NCBI GenBank assembly: GCA_027618475.1 | Contig: JAQCEJ010000032.1 | Span: 1 to 51,432 of the forward strand | Length of the DNA stretch: 51,432 nucleotides | From: Planctomycetota bacterium | GTDB lineage: Bacteria > Planctomycetota > Planctomycetia > Planctomycetales > Planctomycetaceae | Direction of reading: 5' to 3' | Part shown: piece after piece, positions 38,601 through 47,639 of the stretch | Numbering within the stretch: the first letter of the stretch is position 1 | Layout: each line of letters opens with the position of its first letter | Made by a program: the position numbers and the translations under genes | The notes under the pieces: model-generated | What the model saw: only the letters and a program-made list of their open reading frames with translations | Told to the model about the DNA's origin: nothing | Databases searched by the model: none

Positions 38601-38642
38601 CTTCCCAGCGTTCCGTCGGCTGCCGTGAATGCTCCTTTATGA
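35622..38642 (+). CDS. Membrane Ser/Thr protein kinase with beta-helix-like C-terminal domain
   Basis: A 1006-residue Hanks-type kinase. A disordered N-terminus (to about 92) precedes the kinase domain (about 93-360): the G-loop GSGGMGAVF near 104, VALKIL with the ATP-contacting Lys near 126, HRDIKPSN near 220 and DLGLARSE just after. One transmembrane helix (TTALLLFVAVL near 400) leads to a Ser/Thr-rich linker of about 200 residues and a large region (about 610-1000) with repeated short strands, such as SVIELRFNGVRLEKPIKVNE then TVTIRGANG, like a right-handed parallel beta-helix that might sense a ligand outside the cytoplasmic membrane. The start is uncertain: ATGs at 35592 and 35547 are also in frame. 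Confidence 0.88.
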   Translation: MSTQPDSQVGLTEQLKKMFPQPDASPYEDESLTVLNPERRGTPGNSSLSGDSTSGISYSQATGSPASSIWHRLFPTPTDESGSSNHAPADPQGIQVGHFVVEDRIGSGGMGAVFRALDTRLNREVALKILTPGLSRDLAAVKRFQNEARAAARLDHENIARVYFIGEDHGLHYIAFEFVTGTNVRDLIRARGQLVVAEAVNYTLQIAAALQHTSSHGVVHRDIKPSNIIITPKGRAKLVDLGLARSEKADGSVDLTMAGTTLGTFDYISPEQAKDPRNVDVRSDIYSLGCTLYHMLTGEAPYPDGTMLQKLLDHQRNNSPDPRSKNPRVPPELSLIVRRMMASEMDRRYASPELLIKDLMPIAAGFGFRGVSAEGLVWMSQEPHRPGFAQRNLGWMIMTTALLLFVAVLDRYPDLGTAPPVATSTDTQSGADFTRRQAERNTGATNKIVRSPNRPPSSTMTTSDQNKSKSPTLDDDGDFTAVIPAESVTDGNEDGSLYEKIIAALGMNGSETFRPNGPFDVSLESPTTKPNSANADRTSSEKILTRTKLQNTEGSDGNDDAVVSPKGSAGSKPSFVDTSTNNSTDKTVRTTEPIEARLPIKDGNIRSNVDESTPYVIIDSQGIVKKKFRTLEAACQDAADGSVIELRFNGVRLEKPIKVNEKTVTIRGANGYRPVIEFVANAISGQGDQTHMITVANGSMSFFDVHLTMRVDPSLASDKWALFSLQVFRQINLQRVLVTIVNPDHKNATVCEVLPPPTSNTPNTNMMDKRPLRDPYEFELKHCLIRGTARLFEVTTTEPGRFSVLDSAIALDDNLMLVRGDQVKAGESQRLELRLEHATILLDGSLIRMENANQFPLELLPMYVTARNNLFSISKKHALISMEGNMLISDFQRLFRWTGDKNFHNETAVFWTIHSTQGIAVRNTLNFDDWLRTGLSVDDKGVRNEPILWDSDPLAKRFSELKAPDFELLPDSQINPAYIGAADGSPVGADLVELPSVPSAAVNAPL

Positions 38643-38651
38643 TCCAGAAAA

Positions 38652-39635
38652 TCACCTCAGCAGTTCGCGTATTTCATCGTGCGTAAATGGCTGTGCCAGT
38701 CGAGCTCCTCGCTGACCGACAATGCGACCCGCCGCATGTGATGCCAGTCGGCCTGCCTGATACCAACTCATGCCGTTGGTGATACCGTATAATAGACCTG
38801 CGGCGTACATATCCCCCGCCCCGGTCGTATCGATGGCATCTACGGTCACGCCTTCGATGGGAATTAATTCTTTATCGGACATCAACAACGAGCCGTTTTT
38901 TCCTAACGTCAAGGCCACATCACACGCCTGCTGATGGATATACTGAGCACATTCAACGATATCGGTTTTCCCGGTCAGACTTCTGGCTTCGTCGAGATTG
39001 CAGAACAACAGGTCGATCGAATTCTCGATCAACTCCCAAAAATGTTCACGATAATGCTGAATCAAAAAAGGGTCGGAGACGGTGAACGCCACACGAACAC
39101 CGTTTTTCTTCGCAAGTTCAATCGCCTTCAATGCCGCAGCTTTCGTTGAATCACCCGTGAAAAGATAACCCTCGACGTAAACGTATTTGGCCTTCTTTAT
39201 CTCTGCTTCGCTGATATCGTCGGGTGAGAGCGTCGCCGACACGCCCAGACAGGTGAGCATCGTCCGTTGGGCGTCGGGGGTGATCAACACAACGCAGGTT
39301 CCGGTCGACTCCTTTGCCGGGGGTACTTCTATTCCGACTCCGATCTTCCGCATGTCCGCGAGAAAAAAATCGCCCAATTCATCGCTGCCGACCTTGCCGG
39401 CGTAGGCAACGCGACCTCGAAAATCAGCGATACCCATCATGGTGTTGGCGGCCGAGCCTCCGGGACACCGGGTGATCTCTTGCCCAGACAGCTTCGATAA
39501 GACCTGCGATTGCACGGCTTCGTCCACCAGCGTCATGATTCCTTTCGAAAAGTCGAGCTCCCTCAGGATTTCATCCGACACAGACGCCTGAATATCGACC
39601 AGAGCATTTCCAACTCCGTAAACATCATAGGACAT
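38652..39635 (-). CDS. PfkB-family sugar kinase, adenosine kinase-like
   Basis: A 328-residue ribokinase-fold kinase. [14 protein letters not shown] (58-71) binds the sugar or nucleoside. [16 protein letters not shown] (from 269) contains the anion hole and the catalytic Asp275. The overall pattern ([19 protein letters not shown] at the start) fits the adenosine kinase group that planctomycetes and many bacteria carry, but adenosine versus another sugar cannot be decided by eye. The ATG at 39635 is chosen over the GTG at 39647. It converges on the giant kinase with a 9-nt gap. Confidence 0.88.
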   Translation of the reverse strand: MSYDVYGVGNALVDIQASVSDEILRELDFSKGIMTLVDEAVQSQVLSKLSGQEITRCPGGSAANTMMGIADFRGRVAYAGKVGSDELGDFFLADMRKIGVGIEVPPAKESTGTCVVLITPDAQRTMLTCLGVSATLSPDDISEAEIKKAKYVYVEGYLFTGDSTKAAALKAIELAKKNGVRVAFTVSDPFLIQHYREHFWELIENSIDLLFCNLDEARSLTGKTDIVECAQYIHQQACDVALTLGKNGSLLMSDKELIPIEGVTVDAIDTTGAGDMYAAGLLYGITNGMSWYQAGRLASHAAGRIVGQRGARLAQPFTHDEIRELLR

Positions 39636-39909
39636 GAATTCGACCACCTTCCTTCGGGGCTTGAATGACTGATTTCAACAATTTATGGGTTTATAGTAAC
39701 ACTCGATCCCTGATCAAGCCAGCATTGCAATTCCATGCGACGTGACTACGATACGAGTGTGATGAAAATCGATGTTAGCGACTCACTCGATTGTTCACTC
39801 GCACTCATGGAACGATCCGTTTCCCGACATTCAGAGGAACACCATCGAATCGCAGCATTCTCGGCGATGTGGCATTCGAAGAATTGATCTCGTTAGAGAA
39901 AGATACACT

Positions 39910-41829
39910 ATGACTCAATCTACCGGCACCGAATCTTCGTCTGATGCCACATATGATTACGATTCCAGTCTGCCCCCCATCGGTGGCGATTCGGCTTCGC
40001 ATCCCGTGGGAACCACTCCCGGGAGTTTTGCGTTGCGACAACAGATCGCCCCTGGCATCAACGGCCGACTGACATTTTCATCTCCCGACACGCCGGGTAT
40101 GCCGGTACCTTCGGAAAAAACCGCGTGGGATTTCCTGCCAGAGGAGTGGTCGACCGAAGATCTTGGCTCGACGACCGACGCTTCAAGTGTGCCCCCCGTG
40201 GAACACCATGCTCAACAGTATTTATTTCAGCAGGGGGACGGTTCATGGCGGCGCGTCAGTGTTCCTCTTGGTTTTGAGCCCATCACTCAACTTGAATCGG
40301 CCCGATTGGGAATTATCACTCCTGAAATGCGCCGTGTTGCTCAGCGCGAACCGCATCTCACTCCGGAACAGGTACGCGATGAAGTTGCCGCCGGACGAAT
40401 GATCATTCCTGCCAACAAAGTCCATTTGGGTTACCAGCTCGATCCCATGTGCATCGGCAGAGCGTCGCTGACGAAGATCAACGCAAATATGGGGGCCTCG
40501 CCGGTCTCATCCGGAACCGAAGACGAACTTGAAAAACTCCGCTGGGCCGAAAAATGGGGTGCCGATACTGTGATGGACTTGTCCACGGGTGGCAATATCG
40601 ACGCTTGCCGTGACGCGATTCTCAGGCATAGCACGGTCCCCATCGGTACGGTGCCGATTTATTCGATGATCATCGGCCGCAAGATTGAAGAACTCGATCA
40701 TGCTTCGATTCTGCAGATGTTAGAACATCAGGCGAAGCAAGGGGTCGATTACTTTACGATTCACGCGGGGGTGCTTCGAAATCATCTTCCATTCATCAAA
40801 AAACGTTTGATCGGTATCGTGAGCCGTGGGGGTTCGCTGCTCGCGAAGTGGATGCTGACACACGGCCGTGAAAACCCGATGTACGAACTCTGGGAACAAA
40901 TCTGTCAGATTATGCGGCAGTATGATGTCAGCTTTTCAATCGGCGACGGACTTCGTCCCGGTGGATTGGCCGACGCTACCGATCGCGCTCAACTTGCCGA
41001 ACTTGAAACGCTCGGCGAACTGACCGAACGGGCCTGGCGGCAGGGGGTGCAGGTAATGATCGAAGGTCCGGGGCATGTCTCGTTCGATCAGATCGAGTAT
41101 AATATGAAGCTCGAACGGCAGCTCTGTCATGGTGCTCCGTTTTACGTCCTCGGACCGCTCGTGACCGACATGTTCCCCGGATATGACCACATCACCAGTT
41201 GCATCGGCGCTACCGCGGCGGCATATCACGGAGCAAGCATGCTCTGTTACGTCACCCCGAAAGAACATCTCGGCCTGCCGAAGAAGGACGACGTCAAACA
41301 GGGTTGCGTCGCCTACAAAATCGCAGCACACGCCGCCGACGTGGCGCTCGGTATCCCCGGCACGCGAGACCGCGACGACGAATTGACGAAAGCCCGTGCC
41401 GCATTGAACTGGGAGAAACACTTCGAGTTGAGTTTCGATCCCGATCTCGCTCGTGCTCTGCATGATGAAGACCTCGATGTCGATACCGATTTTTGTGCGA
41501 TGTGCGGTCACGATTGGTGCAGTGTCCGCATTTCCAAAGAAATCGTCGAGTTTTCCTCGGGCAAAGAAGAAAAGTACGCCTGGCAGAATGCCAAAGTTAC
41601 GCAAGCACTTTCACCGGAACAACAATCGATTCTTGAACATCGTGGCGTGCTCGATCCGGAAGAAATCCATCGTCTCGCAAGCAAAACCCGCAAGACAATG
41701 GGGGCCGATGCCAGCAAAGCTTCCTGTCATAGCGATTTCACACCAGATGAAATCGCACAGAAACTTCAGCGTGAACGAGAAGTGCCGCTGGTCCCGCTTG
41801 GTACGACTTCACCAACGCCCGATCAGTAA
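39910..41829 (+). CDS. thiC: Phosphomethylpyrimidine synthase ThiC
   Basis: A 639-residue radical SAM-type enzyme that turns aminoimidazole ribotide into the pyrimidine part of thiamine. Key segments are [20 protein letters not shown] and [68 protein letters not shown], and the C-terminal iron-sulfur motif CAMCGHDWC (Cys near 529, 532 and 537). It has an N-terminal extension of roughly 60 low-complexity residues. GAGAAAG precedes the ATG. I found no TPP riboswitch in the 270-nt leader. The CinA-like gene follows 15 nt later. Confidence 0.96.
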   Translation: MTQSTGTESSSDATYDYDSSLPPIGGDSASHPVGTTPGSFALRQQIAPGINGRLTFSSPDTPGMPVPSEKTAWDFLPEEWSTEDLGSTTDASSVPPVEHHAQQYLFQQGDGSWRRVSVPLGFEPITQLESARLGIITPEMRRVAQREPHLTPEQVRDEVAAGRMIIPANKVHLGYQLDPMCIGRASLTKINANMGASPVSSGTEDELEKLRWAEKWGADTVMDLSTGGNIDACRDAILRHSTVPIGTVPIYSMIIGRKIEELDHASILQMLEHQAKQGVDYFTIHAGVLRNHLPFIKKRLIGIVSRGGSLLAKWMLTHGRENPMYELWEQICQIMRQYDVSFSIGDGLRPGGLADATDRAQLAELETLGELTERAWRQGVQVMIEGPGHVSFDQIEYNMKLERQLCHGAPFYVLGPLVTDMFPGYDHITSCIGATAAAYHGASMLCYVTPKEHLGLPKKDDVKQGCVAYKIAAHAADVALGIPGTRDRDDELTKARAALNWEKHFELSFDPDLARALHDEDLDVDTDFCAMCGHDWCSVRISKEIVEFSSGKEEKYAWQNAKVTQALSPEQQSILEHRGVLDPEEIHRLASKTRKTMGADASKASCHSDFTPDEIAQKLQREREVPLVPLGTTSPTPDQ

Positions 41830-41844
41830 CCGTCGAGCTGCGAC

Positions 41845-42387
41845 ATGTCTCACATCGATCTGATCTCGACAACTTCGGGAATGACCGCGGCGCGGCAACT
41901 GTCAAAATCTCTCATTCAGCACAACAAGAAACTGGTGCTGACCGAAAGCTGTACCGGTGGACTGGTTGCGTCGTGGCTGACGAAGATCCCCGGTATCTCG
42001 GCACACTTCTGCGGTTCGGCAGTCGTCTACCGCAATGAAACCAAACATACCTGGCTGGACGTTCCGCGAAAAATTCTGATTCGTCCTGGTCCGGTCAGCC
42101 AGATCGTTGCGAAAGCAATGGCTCGAGGTGTGTTAATTGCAACACCAGAAGCCGACGTCGCCGCATCGATTACCGGTCACTTCGGCCCCGACGCCCCGCG
42201 CCAACAGGACGGTCTGTTTTTCATCGGTATCGCCTCAAGAAACACAAATACCCCGCGCGTAGTTGTTCACCGATTTCGCTTTCCCCTGCCGATGCATGAG
42301 TTGACTCCATTGAAAGTCCGCCGACAGCGACAGCACCAAGCCGGTCGAATCGTCTGCCAGTTGCTTGCGGATCACCTGCAACCCTGA
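41845..42387 (+). CDS. CinA C-terminal domain protein (nicotinamide-nucleotide amidase-like)
   Basis: A 180-residue stand-alone CinA C-terminal domain, like PncC, which removes ammonia from NMN to recycle it as nicotinate mononucleotide. TESCTGGLVASWLTKIPGIS and FCGSAVVYRNETKHTWLDV, then GPVSQIVAKAMARGVLIATP, fit the family. The GAGP loop is changed to GHFGPDAPRQQ (residues about 112-122), so activity is not certain. It is probably in one transcript with thiC. Confidence 0.85.
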   Translation: MSHIDLISTTSGMTAARQLSKSLIQHNKKLVLTESCTGGLVASWLTKIPGISAHFCGSAVVYRNETKHTWLDVPRKILIRPGPVSQIVAKAMARGVLIATPEADVAASITGHFGPDAPRQQDGLFFIGIASRNTNTPRVVVHRFRFPLPMHELTPLKVRRQRQHQAGRIVCQLLADHLQP

Positions 42388-42794
42388 TCGACTTTGTTTT
42401 TGACAACCTTGTAGACGCGACGTATGTTTGAAATACCCTTTTTTCTGTACTCGTCAATCCGCAGATCATACAGCCTGTACACGCCGCGAGTGGTGAATAG
42501 AATGTCGCGCAATCATTGCAAAATGTCTGACATATCCGTCGTGGTTCTGCAATGGTGTCATATCTATCTTTGGGGGCCTTTTGTGCTCGGTCAGTTGATG
42601 TCTGTCTCGTTTTGATTCGGTGAAATCCACAAACGACGATTGATCTGCCAATCGATGTTTTATTACCGTCCAGCCCTCGAAACGAACATGACATCCTGTT
42701 GTCACTCGAATCGAATAAAACGATTGTCGCGCAATGAGTGAATCCTTCATTTTTTTCGGTTGGCAATGGGACAACGTTCACGGAGAACATAAAG
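42388..42794. other. Gap with a strong-looking promoter and no long gene
   Basis: These 407 nt lie between the CinA-like gene and a tiny membrane peptide. They begin with a near-consensus sigma70 promoter (42400-42428). The sequence GTCGCGCAAT occurs twice (about 42502 and 42726). The region may be a long leader of the tiny gene or a small RNA. Confidence 0.5.
42400..42428 (+). promoter_or_regulatory. Near-consensus sigma70 promoter
   Basis: TTGACA (42400-42405) and TATGTT (42423-42428) are 17 nt apart. The -35 matches consensus at all six positions and the -10 at four of six. The next supported start codon on this strand is at 42795. Confidence 0.6.
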
Positions 42795-42929
42795 ATGTAC
42801 CGTCGAGTTGATGTTCTAATCGATTCGCTGTTTGGTTACTGGCAGACGGCAACATTGGACGATTACGCCGCTGCAATCTTGTCGATTGTTATCACCGCCT
42901 GGTTTTGGGGCCGGATCCATCGACGTTGA
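42795..42929 (+). CDS. Putative 44-residue single-pass membrane peptide
   Basis: The predicted product is MYRRVDVLIDSLFGYWQTAT followed by LDDYAAAILSIVITAWFWGRIHRR. One hydrophobic helix (AAAILSIVITAWFWG) is flanked by positive residues at the C-terminus. GGAGA lies about nine bases before the ATG. I do not recognise it. Its reality depends on the ribosome-binding site and on the promoter 370 nt upstream. Confidence 0.5.
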   Translation: MYRRVDVLIDSLFGYWQTATLDDYAAAILSIVITAWFWGRIHRR

Positions 42930-42986
42930 TTCGTATTACTTATTGCGAATTCAAACACAACAGGTGAAATCACAGTTCGTCTGTGG

Positions 42987-45068
42987 TCAATCGCACACAA
43001 CGCGATATACGACAACAGAACCGGATTGATGCACTGGTGTCAGCACGCCGGGAACCAGGCGATCTCGCTCGGCTTCGAACGCCGTTAACGCCTCTGGAGG
43101 AACATGTCCCGTCACGATCGCATTGTAACGCAACGACCCTTCATTGACGAAAACATAGCTGTAACCTCGTTCGCACAAATAAGCCCTCACGTGCTCGGGA
43201 GTAGAACGCTCATCTGACCAGAGTCGGGACCACGTCGTACGCAACGGATCGATCGTCACCTTTCGTTGCAATCGATAGATTCGTGCGTCCCAACACATGA
43301 GAATGTGGGAGTCTCCTGGCGTTTCGCGATTGATCCAATCGAGCGAATCGTGAAATCCGTGTGCGATATGTCTCAATAGCGGGCTATCGTCATTCATACC
43401 GATGAGATATTTTACAAGCAGCGGCGTACGCAACAGTCGTGCAGGCATTATCAGCACGAACAATGTCGAAAAGAACAGCAAACCTGGAAAGAACACCGTC
43501 AGTCGATAACGCGATTCGCATTCCGAAAACAGATAGGCCACGCCAATGCTCCACAGCGGAAATATGGGAAACAAATACCTCGGCATGGCAACCACCGAAA
43601 ACGACAACACATAATAGGCACATCCCCACAACACACAGCCGGCAACAAATGAATGCTTCCTCAACACGAACAAGCCTGGCAACAGCAGAAACAGATAATG
43701 TGGAAAATGCCCCGGTGGGCCGTCGAGCCGATTCGGATTAATAAACATCAATCCGAATTCATAAGCCATCGTCATCGGTCCCGGCCACGTACGCGTCTGA
43801 TGGGAAGGCCCGTAATCCGATGGTGTCAGTGACTCAATCTGTACTGGAGGTTCGTTCGCAGAACTCATCGCCGGATAGAGTGGATTACCGAACGTCTGCC
43901 AATTTTTGATCCACCATGGGGATGTAATCGTCAGCGCGATACACCCGATTGAAATTAGCGACAAAAGAGTACGTGCCGTTCTCAGTGAGGGCGTTCTGAA
44001 AATCGAAACCCCAATCCACAACGCGAGAATCGGCCAAGCAAACAGACCCTGATATTTGACTCCCGCCGCACTACCAATCAAAATGCCCACAGCAAGTATC
44101 GACGAAAATGTCCATGTTTCGCGGGCACGAATAATCGGCGTGAGAATCGCGACGGCAGCCAGTAATAACAGTCCGACCGTCGGTTCCGTCCGCGCTGTCG
44201 TCGCTACGGCGGTCACTAGTGCTCCCGACCAGTAAATTAACGGCGTCCACAAACCGGTGCGGGGACCGACCCACCGCGCTGCATAGCCACCGGCAAGCAG
44301 CGACGTCGCTACGGTGCATAACCACATCCATAACGCGGGAACCGTATCAAGGTGCCACTGCAATGGAATCGCATACCACAAATACGCCTGACCTGAGAGA
44401 TTGTGAAATTCGTTTTCAAATGAAACAGCAAGCCCATGATGATCGAGAAAAAATTGTGCATTCGGTAAATGATACATCTCCGAATCCCAGTCCCACACCG
44501 GACCAGCGGCCCAACCGCACGCTGAAGCAATCAGCAACAGCGTCATCGATGCTGCCACCCAACGGTATCGCTTGCGCGCGTAAAGCCTCATGCGCCGCTG
44601 GATTTGAAACTGCTTTAGCGCGGTCCATCCATTCGCAGAACCATCACAACCACATCCCCACCATAAGTAGGCCATCACCAGGAATGGAACAATTACCTCA
44701 AAACGAAACGCATGCACGGCAGCTAGCAATAACAAAGCTAATGTGATCGTGCTCCAGCCGAGGGCGAACGCCAATCCCAATTGTTCGAGGCGATGGCCGC
44801 GACTCCATCCACTCTGGACCACGATCCTTAATCCGAGTCCCAGAACCGTCACCGTCAAAGCGATGATGAGAGATACCGACGCTAACCGCTCGGCGAGACG
44901 ATGTCCCCAACCGTCATCGACCAGCCACATGATCGCTCCGGGGACGGATAACATCAGTGTTGCAAAGACTTTTGTGCGTAGGGCTACGGCGCCATCCGTC
45001 AGATCATGCCGTGAGAATGAAGGATACGCTTTGACGGCGTGGCGAATATCCTTATCAAACGCCGTCAT
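42987..45068 (-). CDS. Polytopic GT-C-like membrane protein
   Basis: A 693-residue protein with about eleven to thirteen hydrophobic helices. DWDSEMYHLPNAQFFLDHHG (near residues 200-220) after the fourth helix resembles the acidic donor/acceptor motif of GT-C glycosyltransferases that use lipid-linked sugars. The C-terminal 130 residues are soluble and probably external (CWDARIYRLQRKVTIDPLR). The substrate is unknown. ATG 45068 is preceded by GAGGG; the frame opens to 45116, where it would overlap the upstream gene. It is the last gene of the minus-strand tad run, 44 nt after tadC. Confidence 0.75.
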   Translation of the reverse strand: MTAFDKDIRHAVKAYPSFSRHDLTDGAVALRTKVFATLMLSVPGAIMWLVDDGWGHRLAERLASVSLIIALTVTVLGLGLRIVVQSGWSRGHRLEQLGLAFALGWSTITLALLLLAAVHAFRFEVIVPFLVMAYLWWGCGCDGSANGWTALKQFQIQRRMRLYARKRYRWVAASMTLLLIASACGWAAGPVWDWDSEMYHLPNAQFFLDHHGLAVSFENEFHNLSGQAYLWYAIPLQWHLDTVPALWMWLCTVATSLLAGGYAARWVGPRTGLWTPLIYWSGALVTAVATTARTEPTVGLLLLAAVAILTPIIRARETWTFSSILAVGILIGSAAGVKYQGLFAWPILALWIGVSIFRTPSLRTARTLLSLISIGCIALTITSPWWIKNWQTFGNPLYPAMSSANEPPVQIESLTPSDYGPSHQTRTWPGPMTMAYEFGLMFINPNRLDGPPGHFPHYLFLLLPGLFVLRKHSFVAGCVLWGCAYYVLSFSVVAMPRYLFPIFPLWSIGVAYLFSECESRYRLTVFFPGLLFFSTLFVLIMPARLLRTPLLVKYLIGMNDDSPLLRHIAHGFHDSLDWINRETPGDSHILMCWDARIYRLQRKVTIDPLRTTWSRLWSDERSTPEHVRAYLCERGYSYVFVNEGSLRYNAIVTGHVPPEALTAFEAERDRLVPGVLTPVHQSGSVVVYRVVCD

Positions 45069-45112
45069 GAGTCTGAAACCCTCTCTGCTGTTGCAACGAA
45101 TAACGGAGAGAC

Positions 45113-46093
45113 TCAACGAGATATTTCACCGTCGAGAGAATCCTCCTCAGGAACGCTCGGCGACGGTGGTGATGTCTCAAGTATCTCGACCGGTACTGCT
45201 ACGCGGCTATCGCCTGGGCGCGGATTGAAAAACGATACCATTTCCATACCGGGCGGTGTTAAGAGTACAAGATAGAGCGACGGTGCAAGAAACATCCATA
45301 TCGCACACTTAGTCCGTCGGCTGACACGTTCGGCATCGTCGCGTAACTCGGCGGCAAGTTTTACGCGAATGGTACACGCCGTTTCGAGAAACCATTGGAC
45401 TTGCTGATCTGACGACTCCGGCCACGGAGAGGACTGATAACGAGCCACTTCGTTCCCAAATGGAGAATCAATAAACGGCAATTCCGATGAATTCAATACA
45501 AATGCGGCAAGAGCAGGGTCGTGAGGTTCGATCGATCGTGCCACTTGGCGCATCATTTCGATCTGGGGACCGGCACCGAACCAACGTATCGCCAGCCATT
45601 CCAGCAGTTCGGCCCATGTGCGACTGACGAGGGGGATTGTTTCTGTTCGGTGGCGGGAGTTGAGCCACAATCCGAGCCCGGCTGTCAGCGTCGCAATCGA
45701 GAGTCCGATCATGACACCAAGCCACGATCGTGATACCGAAGTCAACGACCACATCACTCCCCCCGCGAGTGAACCACAGCCGACGACGATCAGAATCGTC
45801 GTCAGTTTACCATGTGACTCGTCGTTTGAAGTCCAGCCAATGGAATTCGAACTTCGGCGCATTCCGCCAGAAGAATGTTCTATCGATTGAATAAGTTCAG
45901 GCAAGCCGATACCGAAGCATCCCGCCTGCTCAATTGCCGTCGCCGAAATCGAAGTGTTCGATTTCAATGTCTTGAAAGTTTCTTCAAACGTCCGTGATCG
46001 CAGCGTCATTTTGCGGGCCACCACCAACAGTCCGAACGCAATCGCGATGAAGCCTCCAAACCAGATTAAGGTATCTTGAATTAGATTGTTCAT
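45113..46093 (-). CDS. tadC: Tad pilus assembly inner-membrane protein, TadC-like
   Basis: A 326-residue protein of the type II secretion system F / Tad family, weakly conserved. It has one N-terminal helix (about 8-28), two central ones (about 100-140) and one near the C-terminus (IWMFLAPSLYLVLLTPPGME). LRDDAERVSRRTKCAIW before the last helix is the usual place for the family motif. With TadB it forms the platform that extrudes Flp pili. The ATG at 46093 follows AAAAAGG. It is 40 nt after tadB. Assignment to TadC instead of TadB rests on gene order and length. Confidence 0.7.
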   Translation of the reverse strand: MNNLIQDTLIWFGGFIAIAFGLLVVARKMTLRSRTFEETFKTLKSNTSISATAIEQAGCFGIGLPELIQSIEHSSGGMRRSSNSIGWTSNDESHGKLTTILIVVGCGSLAGGVMWSLTSVSRSWLGVMIGLSIATLTAGLGLWLNSRHRTETIPLVSRTWAELLEWLAIRWFGAGPQIEMMRQVARSIEPHDPALAAFVLNSSELPFIDSPFGNEVARYQSSPWPESSDQQVQWFLETACTIRVKLAAELRDDAERVSRRTKCAIWMFLAPSLYLVLLTPPGMEMVSFFNPRPGDSRVAVPVEILETSPPSPSVPEEDSLDGEISR

Positions 46094-46133
46094 GAAAACC
46101 TTTTTGAGTCGACACAATGTACAATAAAGACCG

Positions 46134-46802
46134 TCAATTCAATTCACTATGGCCTTGCCAGATACGGAGAATGTGCCTCTGTCGATTCCAAAGTGAAATC
46201 AACCAGAATCCACCGACGGCATAAAGAACGATTGCTCCGATCAGCAATACCTGACCGACGACGTGGTGCTGCAGATTATTTTGATACCAGGGTGAAAACA
46301 TCAGCAGCAGAACGGCAATAAAAGGTACAAGCACAAAGACCGTAACGGATGTCGTCTGCATTGAAGACATCCTCGCTTTGATCTCAGCAGAAACGACCGC
46401 AGAATGTCGATTGAGGTATTCGAGGCGAGTCAGCAACTGGTGAATGCGATCAGGACTAGTCGGATTCACTTCCATCAGCGTCGATAGATAATTCAACTCA
46501 AATCCATCATCGAGCAACGCTAACGCTTCAGGAACAGGCATCCCTGCGATGATGTGATCGCGACACTGAGAGAACAATTCATTTTCAGGACTCGGCCCCA
46601 TGTCGGCAACAACTCCCAATGCCGTTGGCAAATCGGCTCCTCCCTTCAACGATTGTACGAGCAATGCAACCATCTCAGAAAACTGATTCCGCGAGATTTG
46701 GTGTTGATGTGTACGCCTTCGACCTGACACCAATTGAACAAATCCGAAAATCAGTATACTGGCCAGCAAACCGGCCCCTATCCAGATGAGATCATGCGAC
46801 AT
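46134..46802 (-). CDS. tadB: Tad pilus assembly inner-membrane protein, TadB-like
   Basis: A 222-residue type II secretion F domain protein. It has one N-terminal helix (about 5-25), then SRNQFSEMVALLVQSLKGGA with LPTALGVVADMGP, the hallmark helical bundle of the family. The segment IKARMSSMQTTSVTVFVLVP leads into two closely spaced C-terminal helices. It is shorter than most TadB proteins (about 300), lacking much of the N-terminal soluble part. The ATPase TadA, its partner, is not found in the window. Confidence 0.8.
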   Translation of the reverse strand: MSHDLIWIGAGLLASILIFGFVQLVSGRRRTHQHQISRNQFSEMVALLVQSLKGGADLPTALGVVADMGPSPENELFSQCRDHIIAGMPVPEALALLDDGFELNYLSTLMEVNPTSPDRIHQLLTRLEYLNRHSAVVSAEIKARMSSMQTTSVTVFVLVPFIAVLLLMFSPWYQNNLQHHVVGQVLLIGAIVLYAVGGFWLISLWNRQRHILRIWQGHSELN

Positions 46803-47072
46803 TACACAACACCTCGGCTGTATGAGTGATAGACGTCATGGAGGAAAACAGGTGTGGTTACATCGGCAATGTGACTACAAGCAGTTTCATAACCCTCTGG
46901 ACGGCGGATCTCTCCGGGTCATTTGGACGATCATTCCGTCGCCAACCGGGTTATGAAAACATTTCTAGAACAAGCACGCAACGTAGCCACGATCGTAACC
47001 GAGGATAGCCATCGGATGAAGACCAACTCCGCTATTCGGCGAAAAAGAGAGCGGGAAGAGGTAACGCGCGAA
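46803..47072. other. Gap inside the tad run with repeat copy 2
   Basis: The 270-nt space between tadE and tadB is occupied by the palindromic repeat at 46875-46966. Its size is unusual for an operon. The rest shows nothing recognisable. Confidence 0.5.
46875..46966. repeat. 92-bp palindromic intergenic element, copy 2
   Basis: It has the same arms as copy 1: TTTCATAACCC (46885-46895) and GGGTTATGAAA (46948-46958). The open frame on the plus strand (starting at 46826) that includes this copy is an artefact shared with copy 1. It lies 73 nt upstream of the tadB start, in the leader between tadE and tadB. Confidence 0.85.
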
Positions 47073-47639
47073 CTATTCTAACTGGGCCAGCGAACTGGCC
47101 TGGAAATAGCGGTCCCCCAGCGGAAAGGCAAACACACTCAACCAATCGGGCACAGGCTTGCCATTGCCATTGGTGAATTTGACGCAGACGGTCACGCGGA
47201 CTTCGCTGTCGGCAAGAGCCGCAAGTGCGGGACCGAAGGGAGTGAAGGGAGTGAACGTGATCCCTGTATCATTCGGACTCGGTCTGGTTTCTGAAACATC
47301 ACCCGCACCCGCTTCGCGTTGAACCACCGCATCGCCACCGCTTGTTGCCTGTACGCCATGGATCGCCAGAAATTCATTCACCTTGCTGGTAACGGCGTCA
47401 ATATTGCCACCGTTGGCGGCCACCTTAACGCCAGCGATAGCAGACGACGTCACCGTCTGCTGAACTGCCATGATGATCGCAAATTCGAGGGCTCCCACAG
47501 TCGCAACAATCAGCACGGGAATCGCCACGAGTGCTTCAAGCGTCTCTACACCACGGCGAGTCCTCGGCAACCATCGGTGGACTTGTCTTCCCAAGCCGCG
47601 GGTCGCAATAGCGTCAGTGCTGTGACGAAGGCGTCTCAT
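47073..47639 (-). CDS. TadE-like pilus assembly protein (pseudopilin)
   Basis: A 188-residue protein. A basic N-terminus with Arg repeats leads to RRGVETLEALVAIPVLIVAT (about residues 28-47), where the Glu and hydrophobic run are the TadE/TadF pseudopilin pattern. The C-terminal domain is extracellular, with VRVTVCVKFTNGNGKPVPDW and FPLGDRYFQASSLA, very like the plus-strand TadE at 50320. The sequence before the ATG lacks a Shine-Dalgarno. It lies between flp and tadB, with palindromic elements on both sides. Confidence 0.85.
   Translation of the reverse strand: MRRLRHSTDAIATRGLGRQVHRWLPRTRRGVETLEALVAIPVLIVATVGALEFAIIMAVQQTVTSSAIAGVKVAANGGNIDAVTSKVNEFLAIHGVQATSGGDAVVQREAGAGDVSETRPSPNDTGITFTPFTPFGPALAALADSEVRVTVCVKFTNGNGKPVPDWLSVFAFPLGDRYFQASSLAQLE

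Noticed and set aside
39648-39909. TPP riboswitch upstream of thiC
   Set aside because: The leader lacks the CUGAGA box and the GGxUAAUxCC-type core. A CCTGATCAAGCC stretch near 39710 resembles a fragment only by chance.
46826-47008. Small plus-strand protein sharing sequence with the frame at about 2010-2120
   Set aside because: The likeness comes from the palindromic repeat. Most codon differences change the residue and no ribosome-binding site is present.
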